Shown here: one piece after another, positions 1-10,249 of the stretch | Layout: every line of letters starts with the position of its first letter | Numbering within the stretch: the first letter of the stretch is position 1 | Origin: Spinacia oleracea | Lineage: Eukaryota > Streptophyta > Magnoliopsida > Caryophyllales > Amaranthaceae | NCBI RefSeq assembly: GCF_020520425.1 | Contig: NC_079492.1 | Location: 109,961,157-110,025,156, forward strand | Length of the DNA: 64,000 nt | Reading direction: 5' to 3' | Made by a program: the position numbers and the translations under genes | The notes under the pieces: generated by a model | The model's input: the letters and a program-made list of their open reading frames with translations, nothing else | What the model was told of the DNA's origin: nothing | Databases searched by the model: none

Positions 1-1040
1 GAGGGCAACGACAAATAATAAGTTCCTACAGCTAATGCAGCAATCCGTGCTCCATTTCCCACTCGTAGGTCGACTTCACCCTTGCTTAACCTTCTACTTC
101 TTCTTAGTCCCTGTGGATTGGAACATAAGTGTGAGCCACAACCTGTATCTAATACCCAAGAAGTTGAATTAGCAAGTATACAGTCTATAACGAAAATACC
201 TGAAGATGGAACGACTGTTCCGTTCTTCTGATCTTCCTTTAGCTTCAAGCAATCTCTCTTCCAATGCCCCTTCTTCTTGCAATAGAAGCATTCGGATTAA
301 GAAGTGGGTTGACTGACCTTCCTCTTTTCAGACTTGGCGCCATTTTGCTTAGTTGGGCTGGCCTTCTTGCCACCTTTCTTAGCATTCCTCTTCTTTCCAG
401 ATTTCTTGAACTTAGCCCCACGCACCATAAGCACATCTTGCTTATCACTTTTGAGCGTCTTTTCAGCGGTCTTCAGCATACCGTGAAGCTCAGTGAGCGT
501 TTTATCTAGACTATTCATACTGTAGTTCAGTTTGAACTGTTCATACCCTTTATGAAGAGAATGGAGTATGGTGTCTACAGCCATTTCCTGAGAGAACTGC
601 TGATCCAGCCGACTCATATTCTCAATGAGTCCAATGATTTTGAGAACATATGGACTTACGGGCTCGCCTTTCTTAAGCTTGGTCTCAAGAATTTGCCTAT
701 GAGTCTCGAATCTTTCGACCCGAGCCAGATCTTGGAACATGTTCTTTAACTCACTGATGATCGTGAAAGCATCTGAGTTGATGGACGTTTTCTGTAGATC
801 TGCACTCATGGTTGCAAGCATTAGACATTTCACATCCTTGTTGGCATCAATCCAACGATTGAGGGCTGCCTGAGTGACCCCTTCGCCTGCGGCTTCGGGC
901 ATCGCCTCTTCCAGGACATACTCTTTTTCTTCCTGCATAAGAACTATTTGCAAGTTCCTTTGCCAGTCAAGGAAGTTTTTCCCGTTCAACTTCTCCTTTT
1001 CGAGAATTGATCGAATGTTGAATGAATTGTTGTTTGCCAT
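1..1040 (-). pseudogene. Copia gag-protease, partial, broken by a stop
   Basis: This is the start of a Ty1/copia polyprotein. It opens at ATG 1040 (MANNNSFNIRSILEKEKLNG) and has the UBN2/retrotrans_gag-like body of Copia Gag, which packages element RNA. After 247 codons an in-frame TAA lies at 297-299. The same frame then continues with a CCHC zinc knuckle (CFYCKKKGHWKRDC, about 294-250) and the protease active-site motif LDTGCGSHLC (about 145-120), and stays open to base 1. So one nonsense codon separates Gag from knuckle and protease. Integrase, reverse transcriptase and the 3' LTR lie outside the window. Its own leader, primer-binding site and LTR follow at 1041-5133. The element is probably non-autonomous in this copy; family assignment is firm, lineage is not. 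Confidence 0.85.
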
Positions 1041-3697
1041 AATAAAAACTACAATTGAAAAGAATAAACAAATAAATAATCATTCGCACTTTCTCTTAAT
1101 AAACTTAAATTCTAGCATACATGCATAATTTAATGTTCATTAAGCATTTTATTCAAGTTATGTGTTCCGGCAGGTGTGAATAAAATGATTCCAAGATCCT
1201 AAAACCCATTGAAGAATTAAGCACATTATGTATTTAGACTCAATTCTAAAATCTTTTAGGTAAGCAAAAGCCTTTTGCTAATAGTCTAGAAACTACTCTT
1301 GGTTGATAGGTACGTCTAAGAACTTATTAGGTAAACCTATCGATTTTGCCACGACATAAAAGGACTCCTTACTTATATCGTTGAGTTTCACCAAAACTAA
1401 CATGTACTCACAATTATTTGTGTACCTTACCCCTTTAGGTTCAATAAGTAACACCTCGCTGAGCGTAATCTATTACTAGATTGATGTAAAGGTTATCCAA
1501 GTAAGTGTTATTTTGGCATGGCACCTTTTAACTCAATTTTTAAGTTTAGAACTTAAGGGTCTTACTATGTTGGTTAGATTTTAAGTGAACTAAAATCCTT
1601 AATCATGCAACATAATCAAGCTTCGATCTCATGCATATTTAAGACATATTTAAAAGAAATAAATAACTTAAAGCATGCATAAGATAAATGTGATCTAGTA
1701 TGACCCGACTTCATCTTGAAGCTTCAACTTCAAAGTCCATCTTGAAAATGATTGGAAACTTCGTCTTGAATTTCACCGTGGGAGGCGCCATTTTCTTCAA
1801 ATAGGATCAGCTATAATTAAAACTAATTACAACTATTTGATGGTACGCAGACCATATTTGAATTGAAAAACAAATTTGGTGCATTAGACCAATTACATTC
1901 AAATTAATGGTACGCAGACCATATTTTCTATCCTATTTGGGCCATACTAGTCACTTCATAACCTGCAAAACAGTACATATACAATATATACCCTTCACCC
2001 ATTCATTATCATGAATGGCGCACATAGACTTTGTTAGTAAAAACACATTGTATGCATCACATAAATATTTGCAGCAATTAATCAAGGGCACCAATAATCT
2101 ACCAATTATTCCAGTCCTTATTAATTCTAATCAAGTTGTTTACCTTAAAGGATTTGTAGACCTAATCAAGAGTTTATGACTAAAATTGCTCCCACTTAAA
2201 CCAATAAATTTATATGCTTTACTAATTTTAAACATAAAATTGTATTTCTAGTCTAACCGGAAACATACAAATTTAATTAAAATTTAAAGCTCATATAAAT
2301 TTATAATTGAATCCATTTATTTAATTTATTTTTCAGTTGAATTAAATGAATTGAAATTAATTCAAGGTTTAATTTTAGTAAAATAATTAGTATAAATGAA
2401 ATTTATAATAATTATAATATTCAAAATTAAAATCCGAGAAAACAATTTAAATTATCAATTTTAAAATTAATTAAAATTATTTCCGAACTGAAAATCTCAA
2501 ATTAAAATTCAAAACGATTCAATCGTAACAGGACGAGCACTTGAGCTTGCGCCCAAGTCCCATCGTGTGCACGACTGGTCGCGGCACAAGGCACGCATAG
2601 CTCCACGCAACACGCAGCCACAGGCCACACGCACACGCAACCATCGCTGGCCACGCTGCGCGCAGCCTCTGTGCTGTGTCGCGCCTGCTGCTGCTTTCCC
2701 TCGCGAGGTATCGCTCGCTGGCGCGAGCAGTGCGCGCTGTGGCGCAGCTCGCTCGCTGCCCACACGCGACTGCTCGCTTGCCTTGCCACTCGCCCACGCC
2801 CATCGCATAGCACACACGGCCAGCACCTCTGCTTCGCGCGCGCGCCATGCTATGCTGCTCGCTGCATTCGTACCGCACGGGCGACGAGCTCCCTTGCTCG
2901 TCGTCGTGTGCCCGCACTATACAACACCCCTTAAGGGTAACACGCAGCTTCCTTTGCTTTGTGCGTGCAACATTTATGAGCGTTTTCATAAAAATTTAAA
3001 ATTTTTAATTTAAAATTAACGACAAATTAATAAATCATATTAATTTCATAATTTTAGGGCGAAAAATCGAAAAAATTTTAATCAATTAATTTCCGATTAA
3101 CATGGATTCAAATCTAGGTCATAAAAATATAAAATTTAAAATTTAACATAAATTAACAATTTTTATGGTGGATTTTAATCATGGATACCTAATTAAATTA
3201 TTAATTAATTATGAAATACAAATCAATTCTAAATTATTCAAATTTCAACAAATTAATCATAATTACAAATTAGGTTGTATAATTAACAAGTCTAGGCATT
3301 CATAATTGTTAAACATATACTGTAGGTCAATCAAAAACTCAAGATTTATCAACAAGAATCGCAAATATTCAATTTAACATCTTAAATTTACAAACTTTTG
3401 CGTTCGAAAAACTTAAACCTCCGAAAAGTCATAGTTAGGCTTCGAATTTGGGAATTCTGGGTTCGGCCGAAAAATACTAATTTTGTCAAAATTTTAGAAT
3501 GCCTTTTACATGCGAAATTGACACAAAAATCACTAGATTTGGTTGAGTAACGAATATTCTGCCGAAAAACTGCGTACATATAATTAAATAAACGCAATTT
3601 GCAATTAATTACGAAAACTAATCACCCCTTTAATTCCTTGCAAATTTGTAAAATTTAACCGTGTTTATGCAATTTAGATTATGAAAATAATAAGAGG
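1041..3697 (-). other. Untranslated internal leader of the left Copia element
   Basis: About 2.65 kb separates the Gag ATG from the primer-binding site. No credible protein is encoded; ORFs here are short and overlap on both strands. Most of it is AT-rich, but 2510-2940 is strikingly GC-rich, with many GCGC and CACGC runs, like the core of the LTR. Such a leader is long for a Copia element. It could include an inserted or captured segment, but I could not find its borders. Confidence 0.55.
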
Positions 3698-3709
3698 CTC
3701 GTGATACCA
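3698..3709 (-). promoter_or_regulatory. tRNA primer-binding site of the left Copia element
   Basis: On the minus strand this reads TGGTATCACGAG, one base away from the usual TGGTATCAGAG complementary to the 3' end of initiator tRNA-Met. It lies one base inside the LTR end. That position and sequence define the element as minus-strand oriented, with its 5' LTR on the right. Confidence 0.8.
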
Positions 3710-3877
3710 CTGTTAGGTTATAATACATATGAATAAACATAAATCATGCGGAAAAACCATAAAGCCAGGAAACATATTATTAACACATAATCATTTAGCA
3801 TAATTCAGATGCATACACTTTGTAGCGTGCCCTCCCTAGCTGCGCCCGAACCGAACAAGAACAAGTCTTTAGGACTC

Positions 3878-3953
3878 CAAGTGTCGTCCCTCCGTAGATA
3901 GTCCACAACACGTCGCAAGTGTCGTCCCTCCGTAGATAGTCCACAACACGTCC
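3878..3953. repeat. 38-bp perfect tandem duplication inside the LTR
   Basis: Two adjacent 38-bp units start at 3878 and 3916 with CAAGTGTCGTCCCTCCGTAG. They differ only at the last base that I can see. This is a recent duplication within the LTR. Confidence 0.9.
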
Positions 3954-4549
3954 GGATCCGCCTTAAGCTTGACCAACTAGAGTCGCCCTTAAGGTACTAT
4001 AAATTTCGGCTAATAGGGCAAGAGTGTATGGCTGAATTTTGCGAAAATCTTACCTTTGAATACTTGAATCTTACGTGTATAAATTTGTGACCCTAGGCAC
4101 ATATTTATAGAGTTATGGAAAAGGACTTAGAACCTATTAGAATACCAATTTAGTTTAATTAGAATCCTATTAGGAATCTTATTAAATAAAATCTATCTAC
4201 TAGGATTAGGATTTAATCATAGAACAAATTCTAATAGCTTTAGGATTTGTATTGCACACAACCGTACACGAGTACGAGCACGAGCACCACCCGCGCAAGC
4301 CTTGCGGCCCACGCGAGCTGCACTCGCTCGCAGCCCAAATGTCGTAGCCCAGATTTGCTCCGCGCGCGCCAAGGCCTTGCTGGGCCTGGACTTGCGCTGG
4401 GCCTGGCGGGGCTTGGCTGTGTGCGATTGACGCGTGTGGCTTGCTGGGCGATGGCCCGGCTCCGTGCTGGGCCTTCGTCTGGCAGGCCTCGTCCGATGCT
4501 AATTCGTACGATACGCTTCCGATTAAATTCTCGATTTTGGAATTCATTT

Positions 4550-4830
4550 CCGATACGAACAATATTTAATATTTCCGATTCCAGAATTAATTTCCGTTTC
4601 GAACAAATATTTAATATTTCCGTTTCCGGAATTATTTTCCGATTTCGATAATATTTCCAATTCTGACAATATTTCCGTTTCCGGTAATATTTCCGATTCC
4701 GGCAATATTTCCATTTCCAATAATATTTTCCGATACGTACCATGTTTCCGTTTCCGGCAACATCTACGACTTGGATAATATTTATATTTCCGACACGATC
4801 CATATTTCCGTTTCCGGCAATATCATCGTT
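4550..4830. repeat. Degenerate TTTCCG-rich minisatellite in the LTR
   Basis: About a dozen imperfect units of 15-21 bp follow the pattern AATATTTCCGTTTCCGG, with TTTCCGATTCCGG variants. The open frames read through this stretch (repeated W-K-Y and N-R-K residues) are products of the repeat and not genes. Confidence 0.8.
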
Positions 4831-5133
4831 TCCGGAGTATTCATTTCTTGCTTATGACGATCTCAGCTCCCACTGAAACCAAGATCCGTAGATGGAGTAT
4901 TTAATGTCATTAAATACTTGATCCGTTTACGTACTATTTGTGTGACCCTACGGGTTCAGTCAAGAGTAAGCTGTGGATTAATATCATTAATTCCACTTGA
5001 ACTGAAGCGGCCTCTAGCTAGGCATTCAGCTCACTTGATCTCACTGAATTATTAACTTGTTAATTAATACTGAACCGTATTTATTAGACTTATCATTAAA
5101 TGCATACTTGGACCAAGGGCATTATTTCCTTCA

Positions 5134-5961
5134 GCCAAAGCCATTGATAATTGATAACTTATATTGTATATAAGTCATTCTTTATTGAATGAACTAGCTT
5201 TCAAAGAACGGCCAGTTGTATATGTTGTTTAGATGTCTTCTGATGTTTTAATTAGTTAGTACTTGTGATTTTTGGTAACATATGAATTAAATAGAGGTGT
5301 AATTTAGAGGTTGGAATGATGAATAAATATTCGATGTTAAAGTGGTGGAGTGGAAGAGACTAATGAGTATAGTAGACTATTAATAACTTGATGTTGAATA
5401 AGGAAAATGGAGTGGAAGAGGCATTAGAAGTTGTAAAACAAAGAAACAATAAAGAAAAATTGAAAAAAACAACAAAACAAAATGATGGATGAAAGGAGAG
5501 ATGCCACATTGCTTCTAATAATGAGATGCCACATGCATGGCTTCTAATAAACTATGGTTTTCCTTTTTAAATACTAGGTATAGATGTGGGAAAATTTGCG
5601 GTTTATTTTCAGCTTTGGTTAGTCGACGAATTGACTGCAATATACTCCCTCCATTCCATAATGATGTTCCAATTGAGGTTTTTGACACTATTCACAATAG
5701 AAGAGAATCTTCTAAATTATTTCCACCATATAAGAAAAAACATATTCATGTGGGATCTTGTTTGATTTGTCTACATGAACACTTTAAGAATATCAAAAAA
5801 TTATAATTTTTAATATTGTGTAACAATAGATAAATACGATACAAAACATGCGTTGGAAAACGTGAAAAAAGAAATTGGAACATCATTGTGGAACAGAGGT
5901 AGTAGTCTTGAATTACGAAAGTTTTCAGCATTTGTTCTTTGGATGAAGTGTGTGTTTTCAG
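5134..5961. other. AT-rich stretch without a recognised gene
   Basis: I see no coding signature here. A single Stowaway-like end (ACTCCCTCCATTCCATAATG, near 5644) is present without a clear partner, so it is a MITE remnant. The last bases, ending TTTTCAG, are the acceptor-like intron flank of the Aurora exon. Confidence 0.4.
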
Positions 5962-6078
5962 GTACCCGCAGAGGTTCCTGCTGTGGAGAAGAAATGGTGG
6001 GTCCTAAATTATTTCGATATCGGGAAGCCTCTCCGTCGAGGAAAGTTTGGCCATGTCTACTTGGCTAGAGAGAAGAGA
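5962..6078 (+). pseudogene. Single exon fragment of an Aurora-type protein kinase
   Basis: A 117-bp segment is flanked by an acceptor-like TTTTCAG and a donor-like GTATGC. It encodes 39 residues that include [19 protein letters not shown], the glycine-rich ATP loop of plant Aurora kinases (mitotic Ser/Thr kinases). Upstream is a short K-K-W segment and FDIG, also typical. The first glycine of the usual GRGKFG loop is replaced by arginine. No catalytic loop (HRD), DFG or other kinase exon follows in the next several kilobases, so this is a fragment. It lies 1.7 kb before a Helitron 3' end with the same orientation, suggesting gene-fragment capture, although the Helitron 5' end was not found. 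Confidence 0.75.
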
Positions 6079-6747
6079 GTATGCCATTTTAACTTATTCT
6101 TATTTTTGTGTTACTGTTTGTTCATTCTGGTGATTTATTATTACGTTGTTTGATTATTTTGAATAGAAATAGGAAATGAGAAAAGGGGGTTAAGCTATTG
6201 CTTCACTTAACACCCAAATATTTAGCTATAAAAGGAGGAAAAAATATATGGAAATTTTTAAAATTTTGATGCTCAATTTGCAAAATTTATTTTCTTCAAT
6301 TTACTGATGGTATAGGAATTATAATGATAATTGTGTTTTTGTTTTTTGTTTTTATGTTATCGTATAGATGTCACATTCAAGGGAAGAAAGGTTAGTTGTT
6401 ATGAAAAATTTGGTGGTTGTACATCTTTTAGTCCCTAGCTGCTATTCAATTGAAATGTTATACTTCATGTTGAATTCATTTCTTTGTTAATTTTTTGGTG
6501 GATGATGTGTGTCAGTAGGTCTCCTCCGCCAGATGGTTCTGCCTCCCCTGGGATTAATCTCTATTCTCTAAAGGATTTTAGAAGATGTGTAGAGAATTGT
6601 GATATCGTTTTCTTAGTTTGGATTTCGAGGTTTTCTTTGCGGACTCAGATTTCTACGTTCGTGTTTTTATTTATTTATGGGTTCTTTGTTAATACGAATT
6701 GGTAATCGGTATTTGATTTCATATGATAATGTGTATCATATGAACAG

Positions 6748-6799
6748 ACAAAGATCCCTCGATGAAAGGTCTCTTAATGACTTTCTTATGTCGCCTCAG
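6748..6799 (+). other. Exon-like segment, possible second captured gene piece
   Basis: A 52-bp open segment sits between AACAG and GGTGCA-type splice-like borders. It encodes RQRSLDERSLNDFLMSPQ. The RxRSxDERSL pattern is reminiscent of the N-terminus of plant alkaline/neutral invertases, but it is too short to assign. It may equally be chance. Confidence 0.2.
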
Positions 6800-6841
6800 G
6801 TGCAAACTAGAAATGCTGATAATATAAGCCACTTAGGAGAC

Positions 6842-7087
6842 ATCTAGAAAATATTGTTTGCTCTGGTCGTCGATCTTTGATTACTTCATGTTTTCAGTTT
6901 GCTTTAAAGTTTCTCTCCTGAAATCTTTCAGTGATTTCAAGCAAACTGAAAACAGGAAGTTTGCTTACTGAAAATAGGAAGTAATAGGGTTGATCTAGAA
7001 AATATTGTTTGCTTTGGTCGTCGTTTTTCGATTACTTCCTGTTTTTAGTTTTATTTAAAGTTCCTCTCCTAAAATCTTTCAGTGATA
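6842..7087. repeat. Spaced direct repeat, 95-bp units, period 151
   Basis: Units at 6842-6936 and 6993-7087 both start ATCTAGAAAATATTGTTTGC and end CTTTCAGTGAT, with scattered differences. The spacer contains a reverse-complement copy of part of the unit (AAACTGAAAACAGGAAG), so the locus has both direct and inverted repetition. Confidence 0.85.
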
Positions 7088-7775
7088 AAATTGTTGTTCT
7101 ATGTTGATCAAACCTTTTCAATAATGTTGCATGTGCGACTAATGATTTGTTTCTCATGTCAGGTTTGCATGTTCTTTACAGATAATCAGTGATACGGATA
7201 CCCTCCAGAAATGATTGTTTCTACTCTTCTGACATATGTTCGAATAAACTCCATTCTCTTTTGACATATGCTCTCCTGGTTTGATTCCAAGGTCCTCCCT
7301 TATTCGGATTAGGACTTAAGTTTATGAATGGAGCATAGTGTAGCATTAAAGTATGCATCAATCAACATTGTATCTCAAAAATGGTACCTCCAAGTTGTGA
7401 TATCAAGTTCAAGTCATCGGTCTTTTGGTATGCACTTCATAGGAAACTTTTGATTTTTCCATTTTTATCTTTTTGAACCCTGTTAGTGACTCAATGCCTA
7501 AAACCATTATTGAAAAACCTGGGATTATGGGCCAGTTTAGTTCTATTATTACTATGACAATGATACAATAGTAGTGAATTGATAAGATCAAGGTATATGT
7601 GCTAAGTTGCTTACCATTGAACAAGCCATTATATAATAGATAGGTATAACATAATTCGTCACAGTATTAATTTACATTGAATTTTGAAATATTTGTGTTA
7701 TTTGTTAATATTGATGATTTGATCTTGATTTTATAGTATGTTTGCTTAAGTGAATCAAATTTGCATTTTTAATTT

Positions 7776-7802
7776 GCACGCATCGCGTGCATATAAGACT
7801 AG
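7776..7802 (+). mobile_element. Helitron 3' terminus
   Basis: A perfect 6-bp stem (GCACGC, loop ATC, GCGTGC at 7776-7790) is followed eight bases later by CTAG and then T. This is the classical hairpin plus CTRR end of plant rolling-circle transposons. The element extends leftward; its 5' TC end was not located. The Aurora exon would lie inside it. Confidence 0.65.
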
Positions 7803-8131
7803 TACTCAATTATTAGACTTAAAACCTATATTTTTAAGTTGAACACGCTCCCGAACTTCTTGAAGACATGTCAATGTAACTCCATGCAAAATGCAACCAA
7901 TTGAGCACATGAATGATACTTTTTTTTTTACGAAGAGCACACGAGTGATACTCTGTAAGAGACAACCACAAGAAACTTCAACTTGCACCCTTTGCCTATC
8001 ACAATTTGGATTATACACATGGGTGCACAATACTCACTGTGCACCCAGATAAACATTCATTGAATACCTAATGAACATGGAGAATTATTCCAACGTACGC
8101 GTACAAATAGAACATTTTATTACACGAAGTA
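7803..8131. other. Intergenic stretch, nothing recognised
   Basis: AT-rich sequence with no coding or repeat structure that I can name, lying between the Helitron end and the first Stowaway MITE. Confidence 0.4.
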
Positions 8132-8419
8132 CTCCCTCCGTATCTTATTAGGAATCACGTATTAAGGAAGGAGATTGAATCTAACAAAAATAATAAAACA
8201 AGTGGGAGAGAGAGTAAAAAAACAAATAGAAAAAAATGTTGAGAAAAGTATTTTAATCAAAGTAGATAGGGTGTTTATTGTAGTAATGGTCCCTATAGGA
8301 AATTAGATACATTAAATAATTAGACGGTGGGTAGAAAAATTACTAAAAATGGAAGTGTGACTCCTAATAAAATACGGCCGAAAATGGTAAGTGTGACTCT
8401 TAAAAAAATACGGAGGGAG
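8132..8419. mobile_element. Stowaway MITE
   Basis: A 288-bp element with terminal inverted repeats CTCCCTCCGTAT and ATACGGAGGGAG, flanked by TA on each side (8130-8131, 8420-8421). These are the hallmarks of a non-autonomous Tc1/mariner element. It encodes no protein. Confidence 0.9.
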
Positions 8420-9000
8420 TATGTTCTTTGGATTTAAACTATATGTTAAATTACTATATTTTATTTGCGTATGATCAATATATTTTTTGAATTTGAACTA
8501 TAGGTTCATTTAAAAATAGGGTACACAATACATGAGCATTATGCACCCGAGTGTATAAATCACATTTTGCCTATGGTGCAAGATCCTCTCTAATTCCTGG
8601 AAGAAATGGATGGTCAATTTCTTAAATCAATGGTTGAGCATATATACATGAAGAGGAAATAAAGAGGATATTTTTTGTTTTTAATTGGCTTATGTTTCAC
8701 AATTTTAAGATAGGAAATGAATGAGGAATAAAGGAAAGGATCTTAATGCAAAAGTTCACTCATCACATCCCTTTTATAGTACGACAGTCTATGCCTATAT
8801 ATACGAGTACTCCTTTTGATCCAAAATAATGATTTGATCCAAGTATTGTTATATTTTCTGAAGCACAAGGATATGTGAAAAAAATCCTCAAGAACAATTA
8901 TTTATTGTGCATTAAATGAAAATATTCACCATTTAATCAACGGGTCATACCTTATAAGAGATACAATTAAGATCTCATTTTTTTTTAAATTTAGTATTTA
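8420..9000. other. Intergenic stretch, nothing recognised
   Basis: AT-rich DNA with no coding signature and no repeat structure that I can name. Confidence 0.4.
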
Positions 9001-10236
9001 GGCTCTGTTTGGCAACTCCAGCTGAAATTGAGCTGAAACTGATAAGGTAACTGAAATTGATAAGATAACATCTGAAACTGATAAGGTGCTGAAACTGATA
9101 AGATAATTATTTCATTAAATGTTTGGTAAAACTTATTTATTAAGTACCCGAAATTTTTTACTCCGTAGTACTCCCTCCGTCTCTTTTTGTTTTTTACGTT
9201 TTCCTTTTTGGGTGTCCCAAAATATTCTTTACATTTCCTTTTATATTATCACATAAATGATTTAATATTCTATCAAAATTTGTGTCCAATTATTATTTTA
9301 ACCAATTAAATACATTAGGTCATTAATCTCTCTCACTTTTCCATTGAGACATTAACTTTTTCTCATTTCCCCAATATTAGATTTTTTGATAAGAGTGAAA
9401 ACATTATAAATAAGAAAAATCTCAATGCACATTAACTAGTCGTTAAAACGCGTGCAAAATACCAAACGTAAAAAACAAAAAGAGACGGAGAGAGTATTTA
9501 TATTTATATCATATGTAAAATTTTCGTTGTGCATTAATTACGAATAAAATTCAATCTCAATTAACTCCTACAATTTTCATTGTGGAGTAGTTTTTTTGTT
9601 TTTTTTGTTGTAATCGTAAATTTGTATTGTGGACATCTATTCAATTTTACAAATAAAAAAACTAGAATATCATTTTACAGTTCAAGAATTTAAAAACTAA
9701 ACACAACAATTCCTTGAAAACAAATAAAAGCACAATCCAAAAGAAATGACACTCACTTTACCACTCCTAAAATACAAGTATATGAAAAACCCACTACGTA
9801 CCCACCCCAATCCAGCCGTACTTGAATCTCCTCTCTCCCTTTCGTTCTTATAGTTCCTTCTGGTTCTCTTCATTTTAAAAAAAAATTAGACACCCACGAT
9901 TGCAATATCTTATGTAGTAAGGGAATTTTCTGGGTTTTTGACATTATCAAGTTCGGCAGCTTTTTGATGCAACAAAGATTTTCTACACTACAAGAGTTCT
10001 GTATTTCGGCGTATCGCAATGCTTTGGGAGCATTCTGTTGTTTTTTTTACGGATGAAAAATGAATTTCAGCGCCTGATATCTAAACGTTAGTCTAGATAA
10101 CGTCTCTATTTCAGCCGATATATCCACCTTAAATCTTATTTCAGTTCTTTGCCAAACGCTCCTAATTATTTAAGATGACTTAAATCATTAGCACCTATTC
10201 ATTTAAGGTGACCGAAAGTGGTTACCAAACAGAGCC
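9001..10236. mobile_element. Non-autonomous TIR element with nested Stowaway
   Basis: The ends are GGCTCTGTTTGGCAAC and GTTACCAAACAGAGCC, imperfect inverted repeats of the GGCNCTGTTTGG kind typical of Tourist/PIF-Harbinger elements. The flanks read TTA on the left and TAA on the right, so a 3-bp target duplication is not exact. A Stowaway MITE is nested at 9171-9494. No transposase is present. Superfamily remains uncertain (hAT is possible). Confidence 0.6.
9171..9494. mobile_element. Stowaway MITE nested in a TIR element
   Basis: A 324-bp element with TIRs CTCCCTCCGTCTCTTTTTG and CAAAAAGAGACGGAGAGAG and TA on both sides (9169-9170, 9495-9496). It is the same subgroup as 50343-50689, sharing internal sequence such as CATTTCCTTTTATATTATC. 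Confidence 0.9.
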
Positions 10237-10249
10237 TAAAATGTACTTT

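Larger units (their letters stand above)
3711..5133 (-). mobile_element. 5' LTR of the left Copia element
   Basis: The 1,423-bp repeat begins TGTTAGG and ends CCTTCA on the plus strand (TG...CA) and directly abuts the primer-binding site. It carries a CG-rich core (about 4280-4500), a run of TTTCCG repeats and a 38-bp duplication. Its right part is recognisably related to the solo LTR at 49014-50034: both contain a GGTTCAGTCAAGAGTAAG block and end in a similar ATTTCCTTCA. The partner LTR is outside the window, so the target-site duplication cannot be checked; the right flank is GCCAA. Confidence 0.85.

Noticed and set aside
2502-3013. Overlapping ORFs of 87-156 codons on both strands
   Set aside because: They arise because GC-rich sequence has few stop codons. 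They are Arg/Ala/Cys-rich, mutually antisense and lie in a Copia leader.
4206-4803. Minus-strand ORFs with repeated W-K-Y and R-K residues
   Set aside because: They are translations of the TTTCCG minisatellite within the LTR.
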